A stretch of 47,127 nt of DNA, from the NCBI GenBank assembly GCA_002633005.1, contig NMRA01000307.1, forward strand, positions 1-47,127, in the 5' to 3' direction. The position numbers were made by a program, and so were the translations under genes. Under the pieces are notes generated by a model. That model had not been told where the DNA came from. It ran no database searches and was given only the letters and a program-made list of their open reading frames with translations. This document shows positions 11,701 through 21,840 of the stretch, piece by piece. Source of the stretch: Phoronis australis. Lineage: Eukaryota; Phoronida; Phoronidae. Within the stretch, counting starts at the first letter, position 1; each line of letters begins with the position of its first letter.

Positions 11701-14700
11701 CTCTTATGTTCACCTTCTAACTTGTAGAAGACAAAACTGTATATCACACTTAAGAACCTTAAACGATGAAATGTTACAAAGGCAATCTTGAAATTAAATA
11801 AAGAAGTTGCTATAGATTCAAGCTATATGCATTTGACTTCTGCAATTGACAGCTAACTTGTAGCTTGCAGTGTCATCTTGTTACTCTTAGTAGGAGCAGG
11901 TTATCTCTTCCTGGTAGAAGTCAACTTATTAAAATCATACAGTTGGACCACATTATTAAATGTATTTAAAACGAAACGTTGATGTAATGATGTTATAGTT
12001 TTTCTGCTGATTCCCGTGTTTGTAAAGAAATTCTTAGCTTTTGAAAACTTTAAGACGGCAAAATATTCACATAAAAGAATCCCTAAGGTACCCTAGAGCT
12101 TAAAGAACAAGAGACCTAAAGTTACTGTTGCGTTGGAATCAACATGATATCTCTGCTTTGGCCTGCTGTGCTGTGTTTCACGTTCAAAAAGCCGATACTG
12201 GACATTTTTAAGCGGTAGCAAACTGTCATCTACTTTATTGAACATTTTTGCCACACCGTCGCAGACTGCAGTCGCTCTTGTTGTGTTTTTCAGTGTCTTG
12301 GGCGGCTTCTAATAAATTGTTTTAAAGCAAGTGATTACATCGTCTCATCTTACATATTTTTAATCTCACAATCTTTTTAAGAATTGGACTATTTTTTCGG
12401 CTGAGTTTCAAGGAAATTGAACAGGCGAAAGAAGAAATTGTTGGGGATCACGCGAAAAACATATGCAACTGGGAGAAGAGTAAATATCTGATGGAATATA
12501 CTCTGATATTCGAAAAAATGCTGTCGTGGATCAAGCAATTCATAATTTTACCTGCGTGAACCTTGATGTTACATTATTTAACGCCTGTCTACAAATTGAA
12601 AGGAAGGCATGAGTTAAACAGATGGATGAAAAGCTATCCATGCTAATTACAAAATGGAAACCATCATCTAATAAGTTAGCTATACATACATGTACATTAT
12701 TTCTAACTCATATCCCTAAATGCAACCAATTTAAAATGTCTTGTTTTCACACTGGAAGAAAGTACGGTTGTTTTGAATGAAAATATAAATGCCATAGGTC
12801 GATGAGGTCAAATAAACCAGGCTTCACTCTTTGTTTTAATAAGATACTGATGTTCAGTTATTAACACTCTTAAAACATCACAGGTATTACTTACACGGAC
12901 ATGAATCAGAATCATCAACGACATGACCCAGAGAACAAGTTTGTTCAACCTTAGGACGAGTTCTAATTAAAATAAACAATTTTTTAAAATGCATTTTACT
13001 ACAATGATGACTAGTGATGTTTTAAAATTCGTTTCAAGTTTTATATTTTGATAGTTACATTTACTTATTAGTTTCAAATTGGTATTCTACTGAACGCGTA
13101 AAGCAGTTTTCCTGATAACCAACAGGGCCCAGTTGCATAAAAGTTATACGCCGTATAGCAACAATGACGTCGCATTATCGCGCGTCATGTTGTTAGTGTT
13201 GAACAATGGACCTGACGTCATGCAACAATCAAACTTATCCAGCGGATAACTTTTGAAGCTTTATGCAACTCACCCCAGGTGTCAAATACAAACTGATTAC
13301 CACTCTCATTCCCATCTGTATTGTTTACCATCTTCAAAGGGAAGTAAACATTTTAGAGAGGTTGGTTTATATCTTTAATCAAATGTACATGTATTTAAAA
13401 GTTGAAATCCATGAGTGCGTTCCCATTAAAGGCCTACTTGTGATAATTTCGTGCAAAAGTTCAAACGGTACGTTTTGATTAAACACATTTGAATCATTAG
13501 CAAAGACCAATAGAGCTTAAATACTGTATACAATTTGAAATCTTAGTCACAATAAGCGAGATAATACTAGAAAATCTGAGCTTATATCCGTCACGTACGT
13601 CAGTTACATACTCATCTTACCTCAAGTCTAACAAAAATAATTCTTATAAGACATCAAAAAATTAATGTGTTGTACTTTGCAATTATTCCACTAAATCATT
13701 ATATAAAACAAGAAATTGTAACCAAAAACAACTCACATTTTTTTCAAAAATTTTTAAGTTCTCTGCATCCGTCTATCACAACCCTTTAAAGGTAATTTTC
13801 TCAGTCTGGAAAAAAGATAGGTGAAAAGTTTATACACGCTTTCAAAGCTACATGTATGAATGAGATCTCTCAACTGATGTATTATTTTTTTTCCAAGGAT
13901 GAACATTTTTTCACAATTAATCAAACTTTCTCTGATGGTACGTCCGTCACAAATGGAATTGCCCATGTACTGTATGTGCAACTTTCTGTAATAAAGGGAG
14001 CTCGTTTCTTTGTTTTGTAGATTCTGATGCTGACAAATGAGGATTATAGCAATTTGCGGTTATGGACCTGTTGAATATATTCCAGCTTTCTACATGTACC
14101 ATGGTGCATATAAAATCTCAAATGTCTTCAATAAAGTGGTTGTGGTTTCCGGGTTTATCGTGATTCTTAGGAAATCTGGTAATAACTCGTGTCTGGTAAG
14201 TTTTAAATTACCCTTACAGATAAGACTCTTACGAACTTCGACATCCGTTTATCCAGCGACAATAAGACGTCGTCTAGCGACCCCTTGTGTCGTCACTTTG
14301 GCGGTACTGTTGGTGCAGGTGTAACTCAATGGATCAACTGTGACAAAGCTGTGTACGGAAGATATCTGTTTATTCAACAACTTGGAACGCAGCCCCTAGT
14401 TATGTGTGAGGTGGAAGTGTACGGCACACTTATCACAAGTAAGTAACTGTTTCTGACGAGTATAGTTATCTAATGCGATGAAGCGTACTAGTGTTTTCTT
14501 GTTCTGGCAGGCACGCCATCTTTATGGGTTTGCAAACCTTGTTATCATCACCTATAGTTAGTTACCGGTAGGTACATGTAGTTACGTTACGTGACAGTTA
14601 GGTAACTTGTCATTCTCTGGCACAGGTGAGGGGATGTAGTGAATTTACATGTAGGTGTCTGACCACACACGGGTCAGCCATACATGTACACTGTATGTGT

Positions 14701-17700
14701 GTGCATATGTGCAGATTATTCACGCTTTTATTTCTACATCTCTTACAATCATCAAGTGTTTCCGATCGGCTAAACGTTAAAAAAACTAACTCTGTGAAAG
14801 CCCATAGCGCAAAGTGTCGGCATTTTACACTTTGAATTATTTTCTTCAACTTTCAAGAAAGCTTCAGTGCAGGGAAAGTTCTTTTGTAAACAACTGATAA
14901 AAAATGAGCTTTGGAAACTTTAAGGACGTTGTTGACTTTGACTGCCTTGTCCTGATAAAAATCGCACTTAGGAGGAATGATTTCTGGTACTTCTCGATAT
15001 ATTTTTTTGAAACTGACTTCAATGAGAAAAACCTTGAGTATGAGGAATAGTACTGGCTTTGTAAGGCATGTAGGTCTTGGAAGGGATTTGAGTGACTGTC
15101 TTTTTAGATTCTTTTCGTTTTCTCTCAATGCATGAAACCTTTCCTGTTCTTGGGAATATAAAGCAATGTTTTGTCAGTCACTGTTGATCTTTTTGCTGCA
15201 AGGAAACGTTTGTCTGGAGAAAAAGGCGTCAATCGTTAAACATTATCTCGCTCCATGTATTGCACTATGTGATGGGTTGAATCTGTCTACATTCTACTGT
15301 ACAGCATATGTAAAGAAACTTTTTTTAATTCTTTCAACACCGTTCTTTAAGACCGCGCACTTTTTTAAAACACGCTTGTGGAATTATTTAAGTATGTTGG
15401 TACCATGGCGGCGGGTGGAAAGGTGCGGAATAACGGCAGAGTTTGTATATTCAAGGGGAAATAAAGACATAGAGTCACTGGAAGTAAATTTGTTGTCTGT
15501 TTCTCTCTCTCTNACAGGTGAGGGGATGTAGTGAATTTACATGTAGGTGTCTGACCACACACGGGTCAGCCATACATGTACACTGTATGTGTGTGCATAT
15601 GTGCAGATTATTCACGCTTTTATTTCTACATCTCTTACAATCATCAAGTGTTTCCGATCACTTTGAATTATTTTCTTCAACTTTCAAGAAAGCTTCAGTG
15701 CAGGGAAAGTTCTTTTGTAAACAACTGATAAAAACTAAGCTTTGGAAAGGACGTTGTTGACTTTGACTGCCTTGTCCTGATAAAAATCGCACTTAGGAGG
15801 AATGATTTCTGGTACTTCTCGATATAATTTTTTGAAACTGGCTTCAATGAGAAAAACCTTGAGTATGAGGAATAGTACTGGCTTTGTAAGGCATGTAGGT
15901 CTTGGAAGGGATTTGAGTGACTGTCTTTTTAGATTCTTTTCGTTTTCTCTCAATGCACGAAACCTTTCCTGTTCTTGAGAATATAAAGCAATGTTTTGTC
16001 AGTCACTGTTGATCTTTTTGCTGCAAGGACACGTTTGTCTGGAGAAAAAGGCGTCAATCGTTAAACATTATCTCGCTCCATGTATGTGATGGGTTGAATC
16101 TGTCTACATTCTACTGTACAGCATATGTAAAGAAACTTTTTTAAATTCTTTCAACACCGTTCTTTAAGACCGCGCACTTTTTTAAAACACGCTTGTGGAA
16201 TTATTCAAGTATGTTGGTACCATGGCGGCGGGTGGAAAGGTGCGGAATAACGGCAGAGTTTGTATATTCAAGGGGAAATAAAGACATAGAGTCACTGGAA
16301 GTAAATTTGTTGTCTCTCTCTCTCTCTCTAAGTTGGACCATAGGCCTTTAAGTGGGGGGTTTCAATGACAGTTTCTCATCATCAATGTGTTACTCAACTG
16401 AAAATGCTTTTTAGTGCGACTTAAGTTGCACACTGATCATCAAAGTCTGTTGTTTTTTTTTTACATTTTACAGTTAACAGTTGACATTTAAACTGCCTTA
16501 ATTAATTTCAATTAATATTCTGGGGCTAGTCAAATGTCGAATTCAGGATTCCCGATCACAAATCTTTGACATTTGGTACAACCTCAGTTCAGCTATGACA
16601 TTTGCTGGATGAATTCTGGCGATATATTCAGACCGCCTGTTATGCTGTTAATCCATCCGGGCATTTTAGTTCAAGGCAATGCTTAAGTCTGAAGCCTCCA
16701 AAATAAGAAAAAAATCGCAGTTTCAACTCGCAAGGGCAAAAATAGGCATGGTACCTTATATTTCAAAGGTCCATGTCTCGAAGACCCTTTGACACTGATA
16801 AACAGAATTTTGTAGGTAATCATTGTGTATTATGATAAATAACTCAGTAAATTTTTAACCAATTCTGAGATGGTGGCCTGACACCCTCTGGGTGATTTCA
16901 TGTGGGTTTATCATAATGCAAAATAAACCATACTGCTGCACACGCCCCCTGTTGTCTTTGTTTCAGTGAGTGCAAACATTGCATTGCATAAGCCCACTAA
17001 ACAGTCATCGACTCGTACTGAATGGGTTGACTCGTCACGTGCTGTCGACGGAAACAAAAATACGGACCTTGAAGCCGGTCGAAGTTGTTCGCACACCTTT
17101 GGTAGAAATAATGATTGGTGGAGAGTGGACTTGGAGAAGGTTTATGCTGTGCACACCGTGGCAATAACCAATAGACGGCATGAGCTGTATTGTATGTAAA
17201 TTGTTCAGAGGCTTATCTTGTTCAAATTGATTGCAATAATCAATAGACGGCATGAGCTGTATTGTATGTAAATTGTTCAGAGGCTTATCTTGTTCAAATT
17301 GATTGTTTTTTTTTCAGATTGCTTTAACTAATATTGTACATTGTAGTTTGGCCACGATGCATTTTCGATATGTATCTACACTTGTTTTTTTTTGAAGACT
17401 GGATAAAACTGTGCGTTGTTTTCCAAATATGTACCTTGATGCCGGCGTACGAAATGTTGCTGGTTCCCTAGTGACTTTATCCCTCGTGTTCCTCATTTCG
17501 AATAGTTAACCTGGTTATAACCCATCTCTGGTAAGTTTTAATTATCTTTTCAGATGCAACTTTAACCAACTTCGATATCCGTGTATCTGGCAGCCCTGTG
17601 TTGTCATATAGTGCCCCTTTGTGTCACCATTTTGGCGACACTGTTGGTGCAGGTGTGACTCAATGGATCATCTGTGACAAACCTGTGTATGGCAGATATC

Positions 17701-20700
17701 TGTTTATACAACAACTTGGAACGGAGTATCTAGTTTTGTGCGAGGTGGAAGTATACGGTCTTTTGGTCGAAGGTGAGTAACTATTTCTGAGCCAGAATAC
17801 TTTTTATTTCGGTCGAACCCGGCACTTTTTTGTCAGCTAAGCATGCCATCTGAATGAGTGTCAATGTCATAAATGTTGTCATTGGGTAGCTACTGTATGT
17901 TGCATGTACGAGTATATGACACAGAGTTAACTCCTGTGCCACACGTGAAAGGGATATAATAAATACAGGTGTCCGTCCAAATATTCCCCAATGCTTGGGT
18001 CCGTTTTCTATTTCCACTCCGTTAGAAAATAATCAAGCATTGATGTTCACAACTCCAGCAGTTCTCGAGGTCGGTCCGTTATCCTGAACCCGACATTCCA
18101 CCACCCCTATTTTCCGCAACTGATGCTACCAGTTCCTCTGATCTCCCAGCCCTGAGCTCCCGCCAAGTGTTACCCTGGTCCTAGACTCCGCCGTTCCTCT
18201 GTTTCCTCGTCCTTTTATTCTACCGTCCGTCTATTTCTTGGCCGTGATCATCCCCGGCACTATATTCTCCGCTGCACTGTTTCCCCNNNNNNNNNNNNNN
18301 NNNNNNNNNNNNNNNNNNNNNNNNNNNNNNNNNNNNNNNNNNNNNNNNNNNNNNNNNNNNNNNNNNNNNNNNNNNNNNNNNNNNNNNNNNNNNNNNNNNN
18401 NNNNNNNNNNNNNNNNNNNNNNNNNNNNNNNNNNNNNNNNNNNNNNNNNNNNNNNNNNNNNNNNNNNNNNNNNNNNNNNNNNNNNNNNNNNNNNNNNNNN
18501 NNNNNNNNNNNNNNNNNNNNNNNNNNNNNNNNNNNNNNNNNNNNNNNNNNNNNNNNNNNNNNNNNNNNNNNNNNNNNNNNNNNNNNNNNNNNNNNNNNNN
18601 NNNNNNNNNNNNNNNNNNNNNNNNNNNNNNNNNNNNNNNNNNNNNNNNNNNNNNNNNNNNNNNNNNNNNNNNNNNNNNNNNNNNNNNNNNNNNNNNNNNN
18701 NGTCCCGTTGCTGCCCTGCCATTTGTTCCTCGTTTGTACATGTACCTGCTTGAGTTTTACCAGTTGGGTGTTTACGATTATGAAATCAAGTAAAAGCAAT
18801 ATATTAAAGATGATAAGCAAATCTATTTTCTCATCTTCAATAGTTAAATTGCGACTAAGGAATTGACTGCAACATGGGGGCGGGGAAATACATGCACGCC
18901 AGAACATCGCAACCGAAGAATATACATGTACATGTACATGTACATGTAGAGATGGGGGACATCAAGACTAGAGAATATTGGTTGGTTCGGGGAAATGTAC
19001 TGTAGGTACCGGGGAAGTTGGTTTGAATTCAAATGAGAAAATAGGCGTAGGGAACATGGGGCGACGGAACATCATACCAGGCAAATTCCAACGGAGAACC
19101 ATAGGGCCGAGGCCATTAATCTGGACGAAGGAACATAGGCCAGGGGCACATGGGAACAGAACAACATAGGGCCGAGTCATACATCAGGAGGGGGGGGGTT
19201 GAATCCAGGACACATGGGTGACGGGGGAGCATAGGGCCTGGGAACATCGGACGAGGATAACATGTAGGGCCAGGGCGCTTTGGGACGGAGAATGTGTAAA
19301 GGAAGATTAATTACAATGTAAGACTGGGGACTATCGGAACGGGGCGAGTCAGGGACGGAGCAATATCGGTTGCGGAGCAAACGGATATACTGCAATACGA
19401 AGGGGCCAAACACATTATTATGGGGCATGAACACTTCCGAAAAATGTCATGTTTGTGTAAAGGGGACGTTCTACGAGAAATTCAATAAAAGTGGCACGAA
19501 GCCACTCTAGGGTAATACATGTATTTCGGCTTCAGCTTAAATATTGGGTTTGTGATCATGGTGTAGTTCTAGTTCGTGTAGTTAGTTTTGTTTACAGGAT
19601 GAATATCATCAGGCTTACGCTGCAGTCTCAGTGCTTTCAGTACCCTATTGACTAATTCTAGGGGATACCCATTCTTTTGCAAGTTCGTTGTAAGTTCTTA
19701 AATATTGCTTTCAGTACCCTATTGACTAATTATAGGGGACAACCATTCGTTTGCAAATTTGTTGTAAGTTCTTTTACTAAGTGTATGTATAATTATGAAG
19801 CTAACAACAAACTGCGATGACTTTTACACGGATCCCACGAACGCAGTGTCCCCTAGTGGCAATTTCATTTCTTGACGTTTTCTTTTGTTTCACTGAAGTT
19901 CTTTGACAGATTTTTATGAAGCTTGGTAAATAGATTTCTAAAGCGAAGACATGTTCCTGTTTTCGGATGGATGTGACGTAACAAAAAACAACTCTAGAAG
20001 AACCCTGTTTGCGGTGCATTCGTGGGAGCTGATTTCAACCCTTCACGTTGATCTTGTTCAATATTTTGTATTGCACTTGTACACTGGAACGAAGATGTTT
20101 TGTCTCCTTCCTAGGAAAATATTTTGCAATAGACATTGAGAAGATGTGTTATCCCTGCATCATGCACAAAACGCTGGCCTATCCAATTTTCCAAAGACGT
20201 CGGAGTCAGTTAGAGTTTTTATGTCGGATTCTATTTTCTCTTTTCCTAGAAAATGAATTAGACGTGAGATTAAAGCACAATGACACGAGATGACGATTCT
20301 ATGTCAAAAATGTGAATCAGGGAAAAAACGTGAGAGTTTTGCAGATTTGTTTATATAGTTCACGAGTAGCTCTGGGCCTAGTTGCATAAAACAGGATCAA
20401 GACTCGATAGGGATTACGTCTTTAACCCAGTTTTCTGGAATCAGGGCCAATTGGTTGACGTTTTCTTTCACAGTGAAACACTTATTTTAGTATACTAATA
20501 CACGAAAAGATGGATCATAGGACAATAACATTCGCTACAGGAAAAGTCCCGACGCATCTCGGAGTATTTAGTAATCTATGCTGAGCGCATGGGCGGCGCA
20601 CCATAGGGGACTGGGGGGGCTATAGCCCCACTTTTTTATCCGACTTTACATTGTCTACTAACATTATATTGTGGAAAAAACCAACGAAATTTATTCCTCA

Positions 20701-21783
20701 ACAGTTTACAGTGATAATAGTCTTGGCTTTGGTCATTTAGACTGAATGTCCACTTTTCGGGTACCTTAGACCTATTCTGTCTTAATTTTGGTCTTAAGAA
20801 ATTTCATGACACGCTGCTTAGGCATTTTGGTCTTGAATTAGCCATGGTTTACAATAAAGGGAAACAGTTGCATAAAACCTGACCTGATACAAAAAACACC
20901 TCATTTATTTACCTTTTAATTTTTTACTTTGCCATCAAAGATTCACGGCAAATATGACTAATTTTTCATACCGAAAACATCAATTTTCCATTATCAAAAA
21001 CGGGCAGATAGCACGCAATGTGAGAAAACACACAATGTGTTTAGAAAGTCATACTTAATAAAGATTCTTCCAAGGAATTGGTACAGACAGTGTCACTGCA
21101 TCCATCGTGTGAAGGAGAAGAAAAATCTGGAGTCATATTCTGTGGTGTTGAAAATTGGTGTAACTGAAATACTTTTACAAGCCAGTTTGGGGGATGTGCT
21201 TATTGAATCATACGTTTATGAATAGATCTCGAAAGAGTGAAAAAAAATAAGAATTCTCTCAAATACAGTCTTTTTTCATTTATTGTTTTAAAATTTTCTC
21301 AGTTTTGCGTATTTTACATGTTTTTAAAGGGAAGTTTTTTATAACTTCATTACAGTGAATATGGTTAAAAACAGAAAGCATTAATGAAGATGAACATTAA
21401 TTTTTAGAGACCATATTGTTGTCTGACTTACATGTATCTGTGCACCCTTGAGTGTTCACAACTGACCGTGGATCAGGGGTTACACAGGCACAGCTAATGC
21501 CACATTTTCCTGTTTCTGGTACCAAAAGAGATAACGCCATTGTCTGAAACACGTATTGGCTTTGTAGACTAGTCTCCCTAGCAAAAGTTTGCTAAGCATT
21601 TCAGTGTCAGCGTTATCTGTACCACTTTGATGTCAAACTGTGAGTCCTGTTTTCTTCGTTGCAGCTGCAAGCAATAACTTTGAGGCCGCCAAAGAAGGTT
21701 CGTCAGGTGACAACATGTTGAGTGCTGAATACGGTGTCCTAGCAACCTGCTTCGTAGGCATCTTCGTCTATGCTAGTCAGTAG
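5693..21783 (+). CDS. Tandem F-type lectin (four FTP domains), secreted and probably GPI-anchored; ten exons
   Basis: My exon model joins 5693-5747, 5844-6068, 7088-7306, 9331-9555, 9912-10121, 10851-11069, 14220-14438, 16967-17191, 17554-17772 and 21665-21783. The total is 1935 nt, or 644 residues plus stop. Every junction has GT-AG borders and every intron is phase 1, so the frame closes without adjustment. The product has a signal peptide, four F-type lectin (fucolectin/tachylectin-4/pentraxin-1, FTP) domains and a short hydrophobic C-terminus. F-type lectins bind fucose and related sugars, and in animals serve in microbial recognition or cell and gamete adhesion. A multivalent surface-bound recognition role here is inference. 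A further domain could be hidden in the 415-N gap inside the last intron, because phase-1 cassettes would not disturb the frame. No cDNA is available to confirm the model. Confidence 0.85.
5844..6068 (+). CDS. Lectin domain 1, A exon (N-terminal half of FTP domain)
   Basis: 225 nt, phase 1-1, with acceptor TTACAG and donor GTACGT. It encodes the FTP hallmarks NIALRKPA, SRAVDGN, SCSH, DWWRVDL and VGITNR. The His of SCSH is followed by exactly 26 residues and then Arg, matching the H-x26-R part of the fucose-binding motif. The residue two after that Arg is His where the motif has Asp. The vicinal Cys pair common in F-type lectins is absent, with Pro-Glu in its place. Confidence 0.9.
7088..7306 (+). 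CDS. Lectin domain 1, B exon (C-terminal half)
   Basis: 219 nt, phase 1-1, with acceptor ACTTCAG and donor GTAAGT. It begins with Lys, the basic residue that ends the sugar motif, followed by TLTNFDIR. It then has PLCHHFGG, WISCDK, YGRYLFIQ and the terminal VMCEVEV signature. The Cys residues at PLC and ISC, and at SCSH (A exon) and VMC, occupy the positions of the two conserved disulfides of the fold. Confidence 0.9.
9331..9555 (+). CDS. Lectin domain 2, A exon
   Basis: 225 nt, phase 1-1, acceptor TTTACAG, donor GTACGT. It encodes NIAYGKLATQSS, SRAVDGD, SCSH, DWWRVDL and VAITNR, with the H-x26-R spacing preserved. As in domain 1, the motif Asp is His (REH). It pairs with the B exon at 9912 across an intron of only 356 bp. 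Confidence 0.9.
9912..10121 (+). CDS. Lectin domain 2, B exon
   Basis: 210 nt, phase 1-1, acceptor CTTGCAG, donor GTGAGT. It encodes KSLTNFDIR, PLCHHFRG, WINCDK, YGRYLFIQ and VMCEVEVFG. It is three codons shorter than the other B exons at its 3' end, so the linker to domain 3 is shorter. Confidence 0.9.
10851..11069 (+). CDS. Lectin domain 3, A exon (complete fucose-binding motif)
   Basis: 219 nt, phase 1-1, acceptor CTTACAG, donor GTACGT. It is two codons shorter than the other A exons in the variable loop before RRAVDG. With the following B exon it gives H-x26-R-D-D-P-E-F-Y-K, an exact match to the published H-x26-R-x-D-x4-R/K motif of F-type lectins. It has WWSVDL instead of the usual WWRVDL. 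It is joined to the B exon at 14220 across a 3.15-kb intron, much longer than in the other domains. Confidence 0.87.
11070..14219. other. Long intron of lectin domain 3
   Basis: Apart from the MITE at 13125-13278 I find no exon-like or RNA-like sequence here. The last 200 bp before the B exon (from about 14020) resemble the segments preceding the B exons of domains 1 and 2. Confidence 0.5.
13125..13278. mobile_element. Short MITE with GTTGCATAAA terminal inverted repeats
   Basis: The left end GGGCCCAGTTGCATAAAAGTTAT is mirrored at the right by ATAACTTTTGAAGCTTTATGCAACTCACCCC. Partial copies of the same end occur near 20374 (GGGCCTAGTTGCATAAAAC) and 20866. The superfamily is unassigned. It sits in the long intron of lectin domain 3. 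Confidence 0.6.
14220..14438 (+). CDS. Lectin domain 3, B exon
   Basis: 219 nt, phase 1-1, acceptor CCTTACAG, donor GTAAGT. It encodes KTLTNFDIR, PLCRHFGG, WINCDK, YGRYLFIQ and VMCEVEVYG. No ATG opens this frame, so the exon is visible only by homology to its paralogues and by its splice sites. Confidence 0.88.
14622..16330 (+). repeat. Roughly 0.85-kb direct tandem duplication around a single N (15513)
   Basis: The sequence from about 14622 to 15512 reappears from 15514 to about 16330 with a few substitutions and a deletion of about 60 bp after CCGATC. A single N at 15513 separates the copies. The copies contain a CT-rich run at their 3' ends. The whole lies in the intron between domain 3 and domain 4. 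I see no coding content. See the findings for the assembly explanation. Confidence 0.85.
16967..17191 (+). CDS. Lectin domain 4, A exon
   Basis: 225 nt, phase 1-1, acceptor TTTCAG, donor GTATGT. It encodes NIALHKPTKQSS, SRAVDGN, SCSH, DWWRVDL and VAITNR. The motif Asp is His (RRH). The 3' end of the exon and its donor are duplicated 72 bp downstream. Reading through the first donor meets TAA within two codons. Confidence 0.9.
17161..17304 (+). repeat. 72-bp tandem duplication spanning an exon-intron border
   Basis: Copies at 17161-17232 and 17233-17304 differ by one visible base (AACC versus AATC). The unit holds the last 31 nt of the domain-4 A exon, its GTATGT donor and 41 nt of intron, so a second identical donor lies at 17264. 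Confidence 0.9.
17554..17772 (+). CDS. Lectin domain 4, B exon (motif Lys lost)
   Basis: 219 nt, phase 1-1, acceptor TTTTCAG, donor GTGAGT. It begins Ala-Thr-Leu-Thr-Asn-Phe-Asp-Ile-Arg, so the Lys that ends the sugar-binding motif in domains 1-3 is Ala. The rest of the fold signature (PLCHHFGD, WIICDK, YGRYLFIQ, VLCEVEVYG) is intact, so the domain should fold but may bind sugar differently or not at all. Confidence 0.88.
18040..18286. repeat. C-rich degenerate minisatellite, left of gap
   Basis: Pyrimidine-rich, loosely repeated units (CCGTTCCTCTG, CCTCGTCC, TTCCCC) run up to the assembly gap. The reverse complement (GGAACAGAGG, GGGGATGATC) resembles the G-rich array at 18960-19430 on the other side. 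Confidence 0.5.
18287..18701. other. Assembly gap (415 N)
   Basis: Undetermined sequence in the last intron of the lectin gene. Open frames drawn across it are artefacts. One or more phase-1 lectin exons could be hidden here. Confidence 0.99.
18923..18948. repeat. TACATG microsatellite
   Basis: Four units of TACATG followed by TA. It is the longest uninterrupted run of a self-complementary word that recurs as TACATGTA or longer at, for example, 5536, 9151 and 22910. Confidence 0.9.
18960..19430. repeat. G-rich degenerate minisatellite, right of gap
   Basis: Loose units around GGAACATAGGGCC(G/A)GGG recur, for example at GGGAACATGGGGC, GGAACATAGGCCAGGGG and GGGAGCATAGGGCC. Purines are concentrated on the plus strand, opposite to the array left of the gap. 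I see no coding function. Confidence 0.65.
19632..19773 (+). repeat. Two-copy tandem repeat (74-bp period)
   Basis: TGCTTTCAGTACCCTATTGA...GTTGTAAGTTCTT occurs at 19632-19699 and again at 19706-19773 with several substitutions. It is in the last lectin intron. No function is apparent. Confidence 0.8.
20588..20640. repeat. Fragment of a GGGCGGCGCACC repeat
   Basis: CATGGGCGGCGCACCATAGGGG followed by GGCTATAGCCCCACTTTTTT matches the sequence at 43868-43940 almost word for word, so it is a dispersed repeat end. Confidence 0.65.
21665..21783 (+). CDS. Lectin terminal exon: GPI-anchor-like C-terminus and stop
   Basis: The acceptor TCGTTGCAG leads in phase 1 into 39 codons and TAG. The peptide has a small-residue cluster (EGSSGDN), a short spacer, and a hydrophobic tail (YGVLATCFVGIFVYASQ) that ends at the stop with no basic cytoplasmic residues. 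This is the layout of a GPI-attachment signal, with Ser/Gly near SSGD as candidate omega sites. A very short transmembrane anchor is the alternative. Confidence 0.72.
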
Positions 21784-21840
21784 TCCTAGTGCACCTGCAA
21801 GTGAGTGTTTTAATTCCTTTGAACTTCCCCGATATTTATC

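Noticed and set aside
18220-18907. Long open frames on both strands across the N-run
   Set aside because: They consist almost entirely of undetermined residues. The N block simply contains no stop codons.
17161-19773. Short direct repeats considered as a CRISPR-like array
   Set aside because: The copies are tandem duplications or degenerate minisatellites without regular unique spacers, in an animal intron.
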